From assembly GCF_009829085.1 (NCBI RefSeq), contig NZ_WUQY01000007.1:54649-118648 (forward strand): a DNA stretch of 64,000 nucleotides, read 5' to 3'. Position numbers and translations under genes: made by a program. Of the stretch, positions 55,617 to 64,000 are shown in pieces; positions within the stretch are counted from its first letter, which is position 1; each line of letters opens with the position of its first letter. The notes under the pieces were generated by a model. That model searched no databases and was not told where the DNA came from. It saw only the letters and a program-made list of their open reading frames with translations. This DNA comes from Sphingobacterium bovisgrunnientis (GTDB lineage Bacteria > Bacteroidota > Bacteroidia > Sphingobacteriales > Sphingobacteriaceae).

Positions 55617-58600
55617 TTAAAATTTAAGGTTAAGACCAAACATCACTGTACGTGGTTGTGGGTAAAAACCCAAGTCAATTCCAGATACCCAAGATCTGTC
55701 ATTACCATACCCAATTTCTGGATCCATTCCGCTGTAGTTCGTAAAAGTTACTAAGTTCTGTACCGTAGCATAAAATCTTGCTTGTGTAAAAGGTGCTCTG
55801 TTCCATAAACGTTTGAAATCATACCCTAATGTGATATTTTGTATTTTTACAAAATCACCGTCTTCGATGTAGATATCAGAAATATTTAAAGTATTGGGGT
55901 GTGCACCATTGGTCAATCGTGGGTAACGATTACTTGTACCTTCTCCATGCCAGCGTTGAAAGATTTCTGTCGTATAATTTTGTAATGGACTATCTGCAAA
56001 AGATCTATATGATTTCGCGATTTGATGACCAAAAGAACCAATAGCAGTCAGATTTAGATCAAATCCCTTATAGCCAAAATTAAAATTCATACCTCCACTA
56101 AAGTCAGGATGTGGATTTCCAATAATTGTTTTATCTAAATCTGTAATTTGTCCATCACCATTATAATCTACAAAGATTACGTCTCCAGGTTGTGATGTTG
56201 GCAACACGCCATGACCTTGCGCACGAAGCTCATCAATTTGTTGTTGGTTTTGGAAAATACCAGCTGTTTGAAAGCCGTAAAAATAGCCAATGGGGTAATT
56301 TACTTGTGCACGATACATTTCTTTAGTAGACTGACTCAGTACGTCTGAAGCTCCATGAATAATACCCTCTGAGTTTGCAATCCTTAACACCTTATTTTTA
56401 TTGAAGGCACCATTAATTCCTACACCGTAAGAAAATTCACCTGCATTATCATTCCAGTTTAAGCCAAACTCGACACCTTTGTTTTCTACATCTCCACCAT
56501 TAATATATGGCGCACTCGTACCATAGATAGCTAGAACAGGAGCCTGAACCAACCAGTCTTTGGTCGTCTTTTTGTACCAATCAAATACTAGATTTAATTT
56601 ATTTTTTACAAATCGTGCATCAAAACCGATATTAATTTGTTCGGAGGTTTCCCATTTAATATCAGGATTAGGCAAAATATCTGGATAAGCACCACGTATA
56701 AGTGAGGTTTTATTATCACCGAAATAATAGCCATTTTTTTGATTTATAGCTATTGTCGCTAAATATTGAAAAGGATCTATGCTGGCGTTACCATTCTGAC
56801 CCCAAGAGGCTCTTACCTTGAAGAAATCTATTGTGCTATTATCTTGTAGAAACGATTCGTTGGATAGAATCCACCCTGCAGATGCTGAAGGGAAGTATCC
56901 CCAACGGTTGCCACGTGCAAAATTAGAAGATCCATCCGCACGTAAGGTAAACGATGCCATATATGTTTCTTTTATATCGTAATTTGCGCGTCCAAAGAAA
57001 GAAGATAATCTGCCAGCAGGCCATTGCATTCCGCCTACTGCTGGAATAAAGTTTTCGTAACCTTGGCCATTGCCTACGAAAGCTTTGTCCCATTGTCCAG
57101 GGAACGAAGAATTTGCTGTAGTCACGCTTAAGCCTTCTCCTAAGCCTCCTTTTTCAATTGATTGTCCGATGACAACATCTAACTGATGTTCATTTACAGG
57201 TTGGAAACCATAGCTCAGCGTGTTTTCTAAAACCCAATTGTAACCTAAGCTCTGATTTTGTGAAATGTCATCAATAGGATTAGTAATTGTAGTTGAAAGT
57301 TGATATGTAGGGGTGTACTGACGGTAAGAAGACGCACTCATGCGGTAACCAAAATTTGTACGCCACTTTAACCCTTCAATTGGTTGTATCTCCAAATAAG
57401 CATTTGCTGAAAGGCTGTGACTTTTTGAAAGATTTTGTCCACGTCTGTAATACATTTCGGCCGCCGGATTTGCCGTCGCACCATCAAATATCCATCCGTC
57501 ATTAACTTTATCCAGATGATCATAAAAATTGCCCTCACTATCGTAAATAGGTAGGAGAGGGTTGCCAACCAACATATTGTGTACATCATTCCAATAGATA
57601 TTTCCAATACCTATTCCAGAGCGATTACTATAGGCGTAGTTTACATTTTCACCAAATTTTATGACATCGAAACTGTCATTTTTATACAATACATGTTCCG
57701 AATTAATACGAGCGGTGTGGCGTTGAAAATCCGGTTCTACAGGTGCCCCCATAATTCCCTCTCTATTGGATAAAGAATAGCCAATCGAAAATTTAGATTG
57801 CTCGTTGCCGCCCATCATATTAAGCGATAAATTTTGTAAAAGAGCATTATCCTTACTAATTTCTTTTAACCAGTTGGTTCCATTCCATGTACCATCTTCA
57901 ATCTGTTGGTATTGCTTTGGAATAAGAGAAGCCCAATCGTATGGTGCAGCACCTTCATTGAATCGACGCTCATCTTGTATGGTCATATATTCTTTTGCTG
58001 TTAAAAGCGAAGGAAGTTTGTATGGATTTTGAAAGCCTACATAATTATCTAAATGAACCTGCGTACGACCAGATTTACCTTGTTTGGTCGTGATAAGTAC
58101 AACACCATTCGCTGCCCGTGAGCCATAGATAGCTGCAGAAGCAGCATCTTTTAGGATATCAATACTTTCAATGTCCGAAGGATTAAGCATGTCAATACTT
58201 CCTCCTGGAATCCCATCAATAACATAAAGAGGTGAGGAGTTTCCTATAGTTCCTAATCCACGAATAGTAACTTTAAAGCTCTCGCCGGGCATTCCCGAAT
58301 TTTGCGTAATTTGCACGCCGGGAGCCTGACTTTGCAAACTTTCTAGAATATTTGGCGTACTGAGTTTTGTAAGGTCATCGCCTTTTACCTGAATAGTAGA
58401 TCCCGTAGTCAATTTCTTTTTTAAGGTACCATAGCCCACCACGACTACTTCCTCCATACTATCATTGGCTTGTGTTAACGTGATTTGTACTGACGTCTGA
58501 TTCGTTATAGTCATTTCAGTATTTTCATAGCCTATATAGCGCACTTGTAGTCGCGCTGGTGTACTAGTCACTTCTATACTAAAATTCCCCTGACTATCCG

Positions 58601-59108
58601 AAGTTACGCCTGTTGTAGTACCTACGATTACGATGATAGCGCCAGCGATAGGATTACCTTGTTGGTCTACCACGCGTCCTTGCAGGATGCGGGATTGTCG
58701 TGCTGTATTGGTATTTTTAACGTTAGTAGCTGTATTTTTAGTTGCAGCTCTCTTTAGTATTAAAGTGCCGTCAACCATTTCCCAATCGATAGACTTCGGG
58801 CTTAGCAGTTTATCTAATGCTTTATCTAGCGGTGTATTTACAATCTCAGCACTTAGTATTGTCTGTGAAATATCTTTCCCATTGAGTAAAAATGGAATAC
58901 CATGTTGTGCTTGGATGGATTGCATTACTTTGATGAGCGGTGTATTCTTGGCTCTTATTGTGATATTCTGTGCATATCCATGGAAAGCTGATACCTGAAA
59001 GTAGCATAGTAAGGTGAACATTATGGTCATCTTAACTGGCAGCATCCAAGTCGATAAAGATTCGTAAAAACCTTTATACTTAAATTTCTGAGTAATAGGT
59101 GTCATCAT
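55617..59108 (-). CDS. SusC/RagA family TonB-dependent transporter (PUL 2)
   Basis: A 1163-residue outer-membrane importer. After a signal stretch (about 20-46) come an STN domain (ITIRAKNTPLIKVMQSIQAQHG), a carboxypeptidase-D-like domain (GRVVDQQGNPIAGAIIVIVG), the linker VVVVGYGTLKKKLTTGS, a plug with PLYVIDGIPGG and DAASAAIYGSRAANGVV, and a barrel ending MFGLNLKF. The STN domain implies signalling through the FecR protein encoded 132 nt upstream. Length is typical. Confidence 0.93.
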   Translation of the reverse strand: MMTPITQKFKYKGFYESLSTWMLPVKMTIMFTLLCYFQVSAFHGYAQNITIRAKNTPLIKVMQSIQAQHGIPFLLNGKDISQTILSAEIVNTPLDKALDKLLSPKSIDWEMVDGTLILKRAATKNTATNVKNTNTARQSRILQGRVVDQQGNPIAGAIIVIVGTTTGVTSDSQGNFSIEVTSTPARLQVRYIGYENTEMTITNQTSVQITLTQANDSMEEVVVVGYGTLKKKLTTGSTIQVKGDDLTKLSTPNILESLQSQAPGVQITQNSGMPGESFKVTIRGLGTIGNSSPLYVIDGIPGGSIDMLNPSDIESIDILKDAASAAIYGSRAANGVVLITTKQGKSGRTQVHLDNYVGFQNPYKLPSLLTAKEYMTIQDERRFNEGAAPYDWASLIPKQYQQIEDGTWNGTNWLKEISKDNALLQNLSLNMMGGNEQSKFSIGYSLSNREGIMGAPVEPDFQRHTARINSEHVLYKNDSFDVIKFGENVNYAYSNRSGIGIGNIYWNDVHNMLVGNPLLPIYDSEGNFYDHLDKVNDGWIFDGATANPAAEMYYRRGQNLSKSHSLSANAYLEIQPIEGLKWRTNFGYRMSASSYRQYTPTYQLSTTITNPIDDISQNQSLGYNWVLENTLSYGFQPVNEHQLDVVIGQSIEKGGLGEGLSVTTANSSFPGQWDKAFVGNGQGYENFIPAVGGMQWPAGRLSSFFGRANYDIKETYMASFTLRADGSSNFARGNRWGYFPSASAGWILSNESFLQDNSTIDFFKVRASWGQNGNASIDPFQYLATIAINQKNGYYFGDNKTSLIRGAYPDILPNPDIKWETSEQINIGFDARFVKNKLNLVFDWYKKTTKDWLVQAPVLAIYGTSAPYINGGDVENKGVEFGLNWNDNAGEFSYGVGINGAFNKNKVLRIANSEGIIHGASDVLSQSTKEMYRAQVNYPIGYFYGFQTAGIFQNQQQIDELRAQGHGVLPTSQPGDVIFVDYNGDGQITDLDKTIIGNPHPDFSGGMNFNFGYKGFDLNLTAIGSFGHQIAKSYRSFADSPLQNYTTEIFQRWHGEGTSNRYPRLTNGAHPNTLNISDIYIEDGDFVKIQNITLGYDFKRLWNRAPFTQARFYATVQNLVTFTNYSGMDPEIGYGNDRSWVSGIDLGFYPQPRTVMFGLNLKF

Positions 59109-59240
59109 GTTGAGTTCTCAAATTTTGGTTTATTTTGTTTAGTGTTCCTGCAGAACTTTCTCTGCCATTTGTTGCTGACGGTCTAGGCTCCATACCTTTT
59201 CCGACAATAGGTTGTTTTCATTGTTTATCTCATAATTAGA

Positions 59241-60458
59241 TTATTTAATTACATATAGGTGATGCTGTGTAGCTTGCTTTTTAATTTGGAATTTTACCCC
59301 ACTTTTTTCTAACAAATTCAAAACTTCACTTAGCTTTTTATTCCGTGCTATTTCTCCATAAAAATGCATATCCTCACGATTGCTTTGATCGTGAATTTCT
59401 ACTTCATACCAACGGCTAATGTTGCCTAGCACTTCAGCGAGTTCAGTCTCATGGAAGAGAAATTTATCTTTGGTCCAAGCGATATAGGCTGAGGCATCAA
59501 CAACTTGCTTTTGTATATTACCCCAGGATGTACTAGCTTGCTCATTAGGTTGTAAATGAACTTTATTTTTTCCGTTGCTTACTGTAATTCCTCCTTCGAC
59601 AAGTGTACTTATCGTTGATTTTTCGTCTGCATACGCACGAATATTAAATTGTGTACCCGTAACGGATACTTGCTGCTGCGCGGTATGTACGATGAAAGGA
59701 ACTCTTTTTCCCGCTTGCATCTTTTTTACTATATCAAAATATCCTTCACCAGAAAGTGTTACTTCTCGCGAATCTGGAGCGAATGCTAGTGGGTAGGTCA
59801 GCGTTGACATGGCATTAAGGATGACACGGCTTCCATCAGCTAATACTACGCGGTACATGCTGCCTTTAGGAACATGAATCGTAGCGTTGAGGTTGCTGAG
59901 CTCACCAGCATCAAGACTGGTAACTGCTGTTCCATCGGTGTAGTTCAGGCCTTCTGCTAGCATAATACCCTGCTGGTCATTGCGCAACTCGATTTTTTCA
60001 CCGTTAGATAAAGTTAATGTGGTCTTATTTATTGCAGGAGAAAGATCCACTTGACTGCTTGTAAGGTTGCTTTCCGTGCTTGATTGCTGATAAACGAACC
60101 AAAGCCCCGCAAATAGGCATATTGCTGCGGCAGTACTTGCGGCAATTTGTAGCAAGCGAATAGAGTTACGTTTCGATGAAGGAGATTCTTCTACATCAGG
60201 TACATGTAAGTCTTGCTGTATACGCTTGAACGTTTGGCTTTTGATGCTTTGCAGTATGTCATCATCCATCAATTTTCGTGCAGCCAGCCAATCCTCATAT
60301 TCGCGAATAAGCGTATCACCCTGCAACAGTTCTTCAACATATTCTCGTAGTATAGGATCATGAGCAAGTTTATCTTCAAGCAGTTGCTGTTCAGCTGGAA
60401 GAATTGATCCCTCAATATATTTTTTTAGCAATACTGCTAATTCGGAAGATGTCGACAT
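59241..60458 (-). CDS. FecR family anti-sigma factor (PUL 2)
   Basis: A 405-residue regulator. The cytoplasmic N-terminus has LLKKYIEGSILPAEQQLLEDKLAHD; one membrane helix lies near residues 105-125 (IAASTAAAICLFAGLWFVY). The periplasmic FecR domain contains VPKGSMYRVVLADGSRVILNAMS and GEGYFDIVKKM. The C-terminal DUF4974 part ends KKQATQHHLYVIK. No sigma gene is upstream; the nearest is at the distal end of the locus. Confidence 0.92.
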   Translation of the reverse strand: MSTSSELAVLLKKYIEGSILPAEQQLLEDKLAHDPILREYVEELLQGDTLIREYEDWLAARKLMDDDILQSIKSQTFKRIQQDLHVPDVEESPSSKRNSIRLLQIAASTAAAICLFAGLWFVYQQSSTESNLTSSQVDLSPAINKTTLTLSNGEKIELRNDQQGIMLAEGLNYTDGTAVTSLDAGELSNLNATIHVPKGSMYRVVLADGSRVILNAMSTLTYPLAFAPDSREVTLSGEGYFDIVKKMQAGKRVPFIVHTAQQQVSVTGTQFNIRAYADEKSTISTLVEGGITVSNGKNKVHLQPNEQASTSWGNIQKQVVDASAYIAWTKDKFLFHETELAEVLGNISRWYEVEIHDQSNREDMHFYGEIARNKKLSEVLNLLEKSGVKFQIKKQATQHHLYVIK

Positions 60459-60613
60459 GTCGTTTATAATGGTTATACTGTATAAACGAATATTTTAAAA
60501 TAACCTTAGCAGAAAAATGATTTTTTTCAATTCAAAATAAATGAGCTTAAAAGATTGTCGTCTAATCAAGTGTCTGGGACTTTGCTGAAGCTAATAAGGC
60601 TTCTTCGAATTAA

Positions 60614-60644
60614 TTTCTACTGCCTTTAAAATTTCCTAACTTTG
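60614..60644 (+). promoter_or_regulatory. mnmE: mnmE promoter close to the start codon
   Basis: TTTC (60614-60617, one mismatch to TTTG), a 19-nt spacer and TAACTTTG (60637-60644) fit the consensus. The -7 box ends 6 nt before ATG 60650. Confidence 0.6.
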
Positions 60645-60649
60645 TGGCT

Positions 60650-62029
60650 ATGTCATTTAGCACATCAAATACACAAGATACCATAGTAGCATTGGCTACA
60701 TCACCGGGTTCGCAAGGCGCTATTGCTGTTATCCGTGTTTCTGGAGCGGAAGCAATTGCGCTGGTTAATACTGTTTTTAAGGGTAAAGATTTAATCAAAC
60801 AAGCTTCGCATACTATTCATTTTGGCACCATCCGTGAAAGGGAAGAGATTATTGATGAGGTGTTGGTTTCCTTATTCGTAGGACCTAATTCTTATACAAA
60901 GGAAAACTCTGTTGAGATCTCTACACACAATTCCAAATATATTATTGAGCGTGTCATCAATTTACTAATTCGTAAAGGTGCGCGCGCAGCGAAGCCAGGA
61001 GAATTTACATTACGTGCTTTCCTAAATGGAGGATTAGATCTATCTCAGGCGGAAGCGGTAGCTGATTTGATTGCGTCAAATTCTGCCGCTTCACACCAGG
61101 TTGCTATGCAGCAAATGCGTGGTGGTTTTTCAGATCAGTTGAAGAAACTGCGTGAAGACCTGGTTCACTTTGCTTCACTTATTGAACTTGAATTAGATTT
61201 CGCAGAAGAGGATGTTGAATTTGCAAATCGAGATCAGTTGAAGAATTTAATTCAAAAAATTTATTCGGTAATTAATAAATTGATTTCTTCTTTCGAGCAA
61301 GGTAATGTGTTGAAAAATGGTGTTCCAGTCGTTATTGCTGGTAAACCAAATGTGGGTAAATCCACTTTATTGAATGCCTTATTGAATGAAGAGCGTGCTA
61401 TTGTATCAGACATTGCGGGAACCACGCGTGACACGATAGAAGATGAAATCAATATTAATGGTATTACCTTCCGATTTATTGATACTGCAGGGATACGCGA
61501 TACCGAGGATGTAATCGAAGCGAAAGGAGTGGAGCGTACAAGAGAAAAGATGAAGCAAGCACGCTTAATTATCTATCTTTTTGACCCTACACAAGATAAA
61601 ATTGAAGCTGTACAGGAGCAGATTAAGGAAGTCGATGGGCTACAAATTCCTTTTGTTACTATCATTAATAAAGCAGATCTTCTTACAGATACACAGAGAC
61701 AAGATTATGAAGTGTTAACACCACTTTATATATCAGCCAAAGAGCAGTTAGGTATTGATGAGCTGAAAGATGAATTACTTGATCAAGTGAATCTTTCCAA
61801 TATTAACACTGACGATGTCATGGTAACAAATATTCGACACGTTGAAGCACTTCAAAATACACAAACTGCACTAGAAAAAGTATTGTATGGTATAGACAAT
61901 CCAATTACCTCAGATTTCCTTGCAATGGATATTCGTCAGGCTTTACATCATTTAGGTGAAATTACAGGAAGTGTTACAACAGATGATTTGTTAGAGAATA
62001 TATTCTCTAAGTTTTGTATCGGAAAATAA
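60650..62029 (+). CDS. mnmE: tRNA modification GTPase MnmE
   Basis: A 459-residue GTPase that, with MnmG, adds carboxymethylaminomethyl groups to wobble U34 of tRNAs. It has the N-terminal folate-binding domain (DTIVALATSPGSQGAIAVIRVSG), helical regions, and the G domain with G1 GKPNVGKST near residue 227, DTAG in FIDTAGIRDTEDVIE, and NKAD. The C-terminus FSKFCIGK keeps the essential Cys. ATG 60650 is chosen because the alternative GTG at 60644 lies inside the -7 box. An eroded integrative element begins downstream. Confidence 0.95.
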   Translation: MSFSTSNTQDTIVALATSPGSQGAIAVIRVSGAEAIALVNTVFKGKDLIKQASHTIHFGTIREREEIIDEVLVSLFVGPNSYTKENSVEISTHNSKYIIERVINLLIRKGARAAKPGEFTLRAFLNGGLDLSQAEAVADLIASNSAASHQVAMQQMRGGFSDQLKKLREDLVHFASLIELELDFAEEDVEFANRDQLKNLIQKIYSVINKLISSFEQGNVLKNGVPVVIAGKPNVGKSTLLNALLNEERAIVSDIAGTTRDTIEDEININGITFRFIDTAGIRDTEDVIEAKGVERTREKMKQARLIIYLFDPTQDKIEAVQEQIKEVDGLQIPFVTIINKADLLTDTQRQDYEVLTPLYISAKEQLGIDELKDELLDQVNLSNINTDDVMVTNIRHVEALQNTQTALEKVLYGIDNPITSDFLAMDIRQALHHLGEITGSVTTDDLLENIFSKFCIGK

Positions 62030-62071
62030 ATCGTAATAAACGATAATAAACTATAATTACCAATAATATAC

Positions 62072-62110
62072 AAACCCCTTAAAATTAACATTTTAAGGGG
62101 TTTTTCTTTT
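62072..62110 (+). terminator. Terminator of mnmE
   Basis: A 13-bp perfect stem (AAACCCCTTAAAA with TTTTAAGGGGTTT) followed by a T-rich run. It lies 43 nt after the mnmE stop. Confidence 0.85.
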
Positions 62111-62148
62111 ATTTTTTTTTTATATTTGGTTTGCGTTCTATGTTATGG

Positions 62149-62200
62149 ATTTGTACGGATTTTGTACGTCGAAAATGAAAAATACAAAATCCGTACAAAT
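62149..62200. repeat. 18-bp inverted repeat upstream of the excisionase remnant
   Basis: Arms ATTTGTACGGATTTTGTA (62149-62166) and its exact complement (62183-62200) surround a 16-nt spacer. There is no T run and no gene on either side to terminate, so it is more likely a protein-binding or recombination site of the element than a terminator. Confidence 0.7.
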
Positions 62201-62223
62201 TTAAAATGAGGTGGTGGAATTAT

Positions 62224-62273
62224 GAAACATCAGGAAACATCAGGAAACATTACGAGGTGCTTTCATGAAACAT
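62224..62273. repeat. Short direct repeats GAAACAT
   Basis: Four copies at 62224, 62234, 62244 and 62267. The first three are spaced 10 bp apart and two extend to GAAACATCAG. This looks like a small iteron set or integrase arm sites just before the excisionase start. Confidence 0.65.
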
Positions 62274-62290
62274 TATAAACTAAAATAAAC

Positions 62291-62649
62291 ATGTCAAGTA
62301 ATATTAAGACTAGTCGTATTTGCGATTATTGTGGAAATGCTTTCTTAGCAAGGACAACAGTTACCAGATTCTGTGGCAAATCTTGTAATAGTAGATTTTA
62401 TAAAAAACAAATTCGTGATAAAAAACTACTGAAATCTCTGGAAGAATCTCGTGAAAAATTAATAAATCCTATATCTACTGAAGTTGGAACAAATGACCAG
62501 TACTCAATATAGTTGAAGCATGTCAACTATTAGGAGTTAGTCGAACCACATTATGGAGATTAATTAAAAATAAACGTATTAAAGTTACAATGATCGGTAG
62601 GCGTGTTATTATAGCTCGAGCAGATATTTTTGAATTTATAAAGTTATAA
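62291..62649 (+). pseudogene. Zinc-ribbon/HTH excisionase-like gene broken by a 2-bp frameshift
   Basis: The first frame gives MSSNIKTSRICDYCGNAF and FCGKSCNSRFY, a small CxxC...CxxxC zinc ribbon, and stops after 73 residues at TAG 62510-62512. A second frame, shifted by two bases, then continues VEACQLLGVSRTTLWRLIKNKRIK and ends at TAA 62647-62649. That part is a MerR-like HTH of excisionases. Removing one TA from the ATATA at the junction joins them into one 118-residue protein (..QYSIVEACQ..), the form usual before Bacteroidota tyrosine integrases. The element's excision function is therefore probably lost. Confidence 0.8.
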
Positions 62650-62651
62650 CC

Positions 62652-62957
62652 ATGATAAACGTTAAATTAAGAGAAAGTCAATTGAAAGATGGTCGTGTAA
62701 GTCTATATTTAGACTATTATCCTCCTATTGTCAACCAGAAAACAGGTAGGACCACACGAAGAGAGTATTTAAAACTATATTATAATAAGAAAACTAAAGA
62801 TCCCTTAGAAAGGCAAAAAAATGAAATAATAAAGGCTGCAGCAAATAAAATTCGAATAGAAAGAACTAACAGTTTACTTACTGGTGCATTTGAAGAGGGC
62901 TATTTTTTTTTCACAAGAAGAAAGCTTTTTAGATTTCTTTAAAAATGAATCACAGCT
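62652..62957 (+). pseudogene. Tyrosine-type integrase N-terminus, frameshifted and cut off by an insertion sequence
   Basis: The product starts MINVKLRESQLKDGRVSLYLDYYPPI, the arm-binding N-terminal domain of Bacteroidota integrases. The frame breaks in a run of nine T (about 62903-62912). With eight T it would read GYFFSQEESFLDFFKNESQ, in line with integrases; with nine it reads GYFFFTRRKLFRFL and stops at 62942. The corrected frame is lost soon after, where insertion-sequence DNA begins, so the catalytic domain with its Arg-His-Arg-Tyr residues is absent here. Confidence 0.75.
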
Positions 62958-64000
62958 GTCCTAAATAAATTTAGGGTGTAAAAAAATCTGCCCTCTTCTA
63001 TTAATTAGGAAAGCTTTTTGTGAAAAATCAAATTATATCCTCACTATTTTCTTTAGAAGAGTTTATACTGTCCAATTTTATCAGGTGGTTTTCCTGAAAA
63101 GAATGGATCATTTGCCCATTTCCAGAGATCAATTTTCACAAATATATTTAAGCGAATAAAGTTCACCAGATTGGATAAGTTCCATTCATATTTAGCTTTC
63201 TTCTGTATGTATTTGAAGAGTAGTATTCCTATTAATGCAGTCCAAATTTGGATGTAGACAGCGTTTTCTGAGGTTCCAACAAAACTGGTTACTTTCAGAC
63301 GCTGTTTTAGATGTTTGAAGAAAGTTTCAATCTCCCATCTTTCCTTATATAAAGCTGCTACTGTTGATGCTTTCCATGTAAAATTGTTCGTTAAGAACTC
63401 ATATTCAGCATTATTTATGCTGTCCCAAAAACGAACTAGACGCATCTTCTTTCCTTGATAGTGTTTCTTAGCATCCCCGTCAAGCTCAATGAGCTGATCC
63501 ATAATGATGTTATTTTCCTTGAGTGCTTCACTTTGAAATGATCTCACCACAGTATATTTCATGTTGCTTTTACTGCGTGTAACAAAAAAGCATTGATTGC
63601 TGTCCAAAACATTCATCCAAGCATAATCAACGTAGCCTCTATCCACTACGACCACACAACCTTTAGGAAATGAAATGGTCTTAGCTATTTTAGATTCATG
63701 TTGTTTGCCATCTGTGATATGCACAAAGCTCGGCATACAACCATCATAATCAAGTATAGTATGTAGTTTAACAGCTCCCTTAGCACTGCGGAACTTCGCC
63801 CAGTCAAATACACTTAAGCATAAGGGAATAATGGTAGCATCCATTAAAAAAACTTTACGCTTGAGTCTGTTAAGCTCAGTTCGTCTAGGGGAATTTCTAT
63901 TCCACAAATGCTCCAAAAGTTTATAATAAAGGTCTCGGAATAGACGATGATCGCGATGTTTGTTGATGTAGGATAGATTGGACTTGCTAGGCGTTCTAGA
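62957..64000 (-). mobile_element. IS4-family insertion sequence, truncated by the window end
   Basis: The right end is near the point where the integrase coding pattern is lost (about 62955-62961), where the sequence reads CTGTCCTAAATAAATTTAGG. This end includes a small inverted repeat CCTAAAT/ATTTAGG. The transposase reads away from this end and continues past base 64000, so the other end and any target duplication are not visible. The exact boundary is an estimate. Confidence 0.65.
63053..64000 (-). CDS. IS4-family DDE transposase, 5' part outside the window
   Basis: The frame is open through base 64000, so at least 315 residues are encoded. The N-terminal portion visible is TPSKSNLSYINKHRDHRLFR, matching the IS4 transposases that carry a DUF4372 N-terminus. 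The DDE triad is seen: D in FLMDATIIP, D in VVVDRGYVDY, and E in the YKERWEIETFFKHLK motif (the YREK signature of IS4). It ends KIGQYKLF at 63053. It cuts and pastes its own element. Confidence 0.9.
   Translation of the reverse strand, partial: SRTPSKSNLSYINKHRDHRLFRDLYYKLLEHLWNRNSPRRTELNRLKRKVFLMDATIIPLCLSVFDWAKFRSAKGAVKLHTILDYDGCMPSFVHITDGKQHESKIAKTISFPKGCVVVVDRGYVDYAWMNVLDSNQCFFVTRSKSNMKYTVVRSFQSEALKENNIIMDQLIELDGDAKKHYQGKKMRLVRFWDSINNAEYEFLTNNFTWKASTVAALYKERWEIETFFKHLKQRLKVTSFVGTSENAVYIQIWTALIGILLFKYIQKKAKYEWNLSNLVNFIRLNIFVKIDLWKWANDPFFSGKPPDKIGQYKLF

Noticed and set aside
59109..59240. Second antisense RNA at PUL 2
   Set aside because: The spacer has only a short GCAGA/TCTGC stem, no T run and no exact TAnnTTTG on the plus strand.
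1..64000. CRISPR array, rRNA operon or prophage
   Set aside because: No regularly spaced repeats of the right length, no rRNA sequence and no phage structural genes were seen.

Overview
The window is from a low-GC member of the Bacteroidota, most likely Sphingobacteriaceae (Sphingobacterium or Pedobacter type). The evidence is two SusC/SusD loci with ECF sigma/FecR regulators, a fused MurF-alanine racemase, a short RpoD without region 1.1, and several promoters of the Bacteroidota form TTTG-N18-21-TAnnTTTG. No database search was possible; names rest on motifs, length and gene order.

Layout. 1-2418: two Gfo/Idh/MocA oxidoreductases (the first cut by the window edge) and a convergent secreted GH43 glycosidase. 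2569-2848: tRNA-Gly and tRNA-Leu with their own promoter and terminator. 3286-5173: an outer-membrane porin and two small exported proteins. 5284-11949: recX, murF-alr, a DUF502 membrane protein, a kinase-like protein without the phospho-acceptor histidine, an SPFH-tail protein, a GNAT enzyme and a pirin. 12038-20653: a sulfatase polysaccharide-utilisation locus (PUL 1: sigma, FecR, SusC, SusD, sulfatase). 20721-36003: housekeeping genes clpB, rpoD, fmt, a LolC/E-like permease, a CPA2 antiporter, icd, lysC-lysA and serC-serA. 36244-41083: gyrA and two periplasmic TPR proteins. 41099-45187: an OmpA lipoprotein, a glucoamylase-like protein and an aldo/keto reductase. 45607-48975: a mutasome-like cassette (unknown gene, SRAP gene broken by an amber codon, umuD, umuC, unknown gene). 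49186-52071: an OmpA remnant, truA, a metallophosphoesterase and a DUF3024 protein. 52303-60458: PUL 2 (FecR, SusC, SusD, lipoprotein), with its sigma gene at the distal end. 60614-62110: mnmE. 62149-64000: the eroded end of an integrative element with frameshifted excisionase and integrase genes, cut by an IS4-family element that runs off the window.

How genes work together. PUL 1 and PUL 2 each look like a regulated uptake system: SusC/D bind and import a glycan, and FecR with an ECF sigma factor probably controls expression. In PUL 1 a candidate 90-nt antisense RNA lies opposite the susC leader. LysC and LysA are the first and last steps of lysine synthesis; SerC and SerA form the serine pathway. 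UmuD, UmuC and the SRAP protein belong to the DNA-damage response.

The most interesting signals are the candidate antisense RNA at PUL 1, the dead integrative element behind mnmE with two identifiable frameshifts, the in-frame amber codon in the SRAP gene, the pseudo-histidine kinase, and the lysC promoter embedded in the serA terminator. I found no CRISPR array, rRNA operon or clearly novel defence system.
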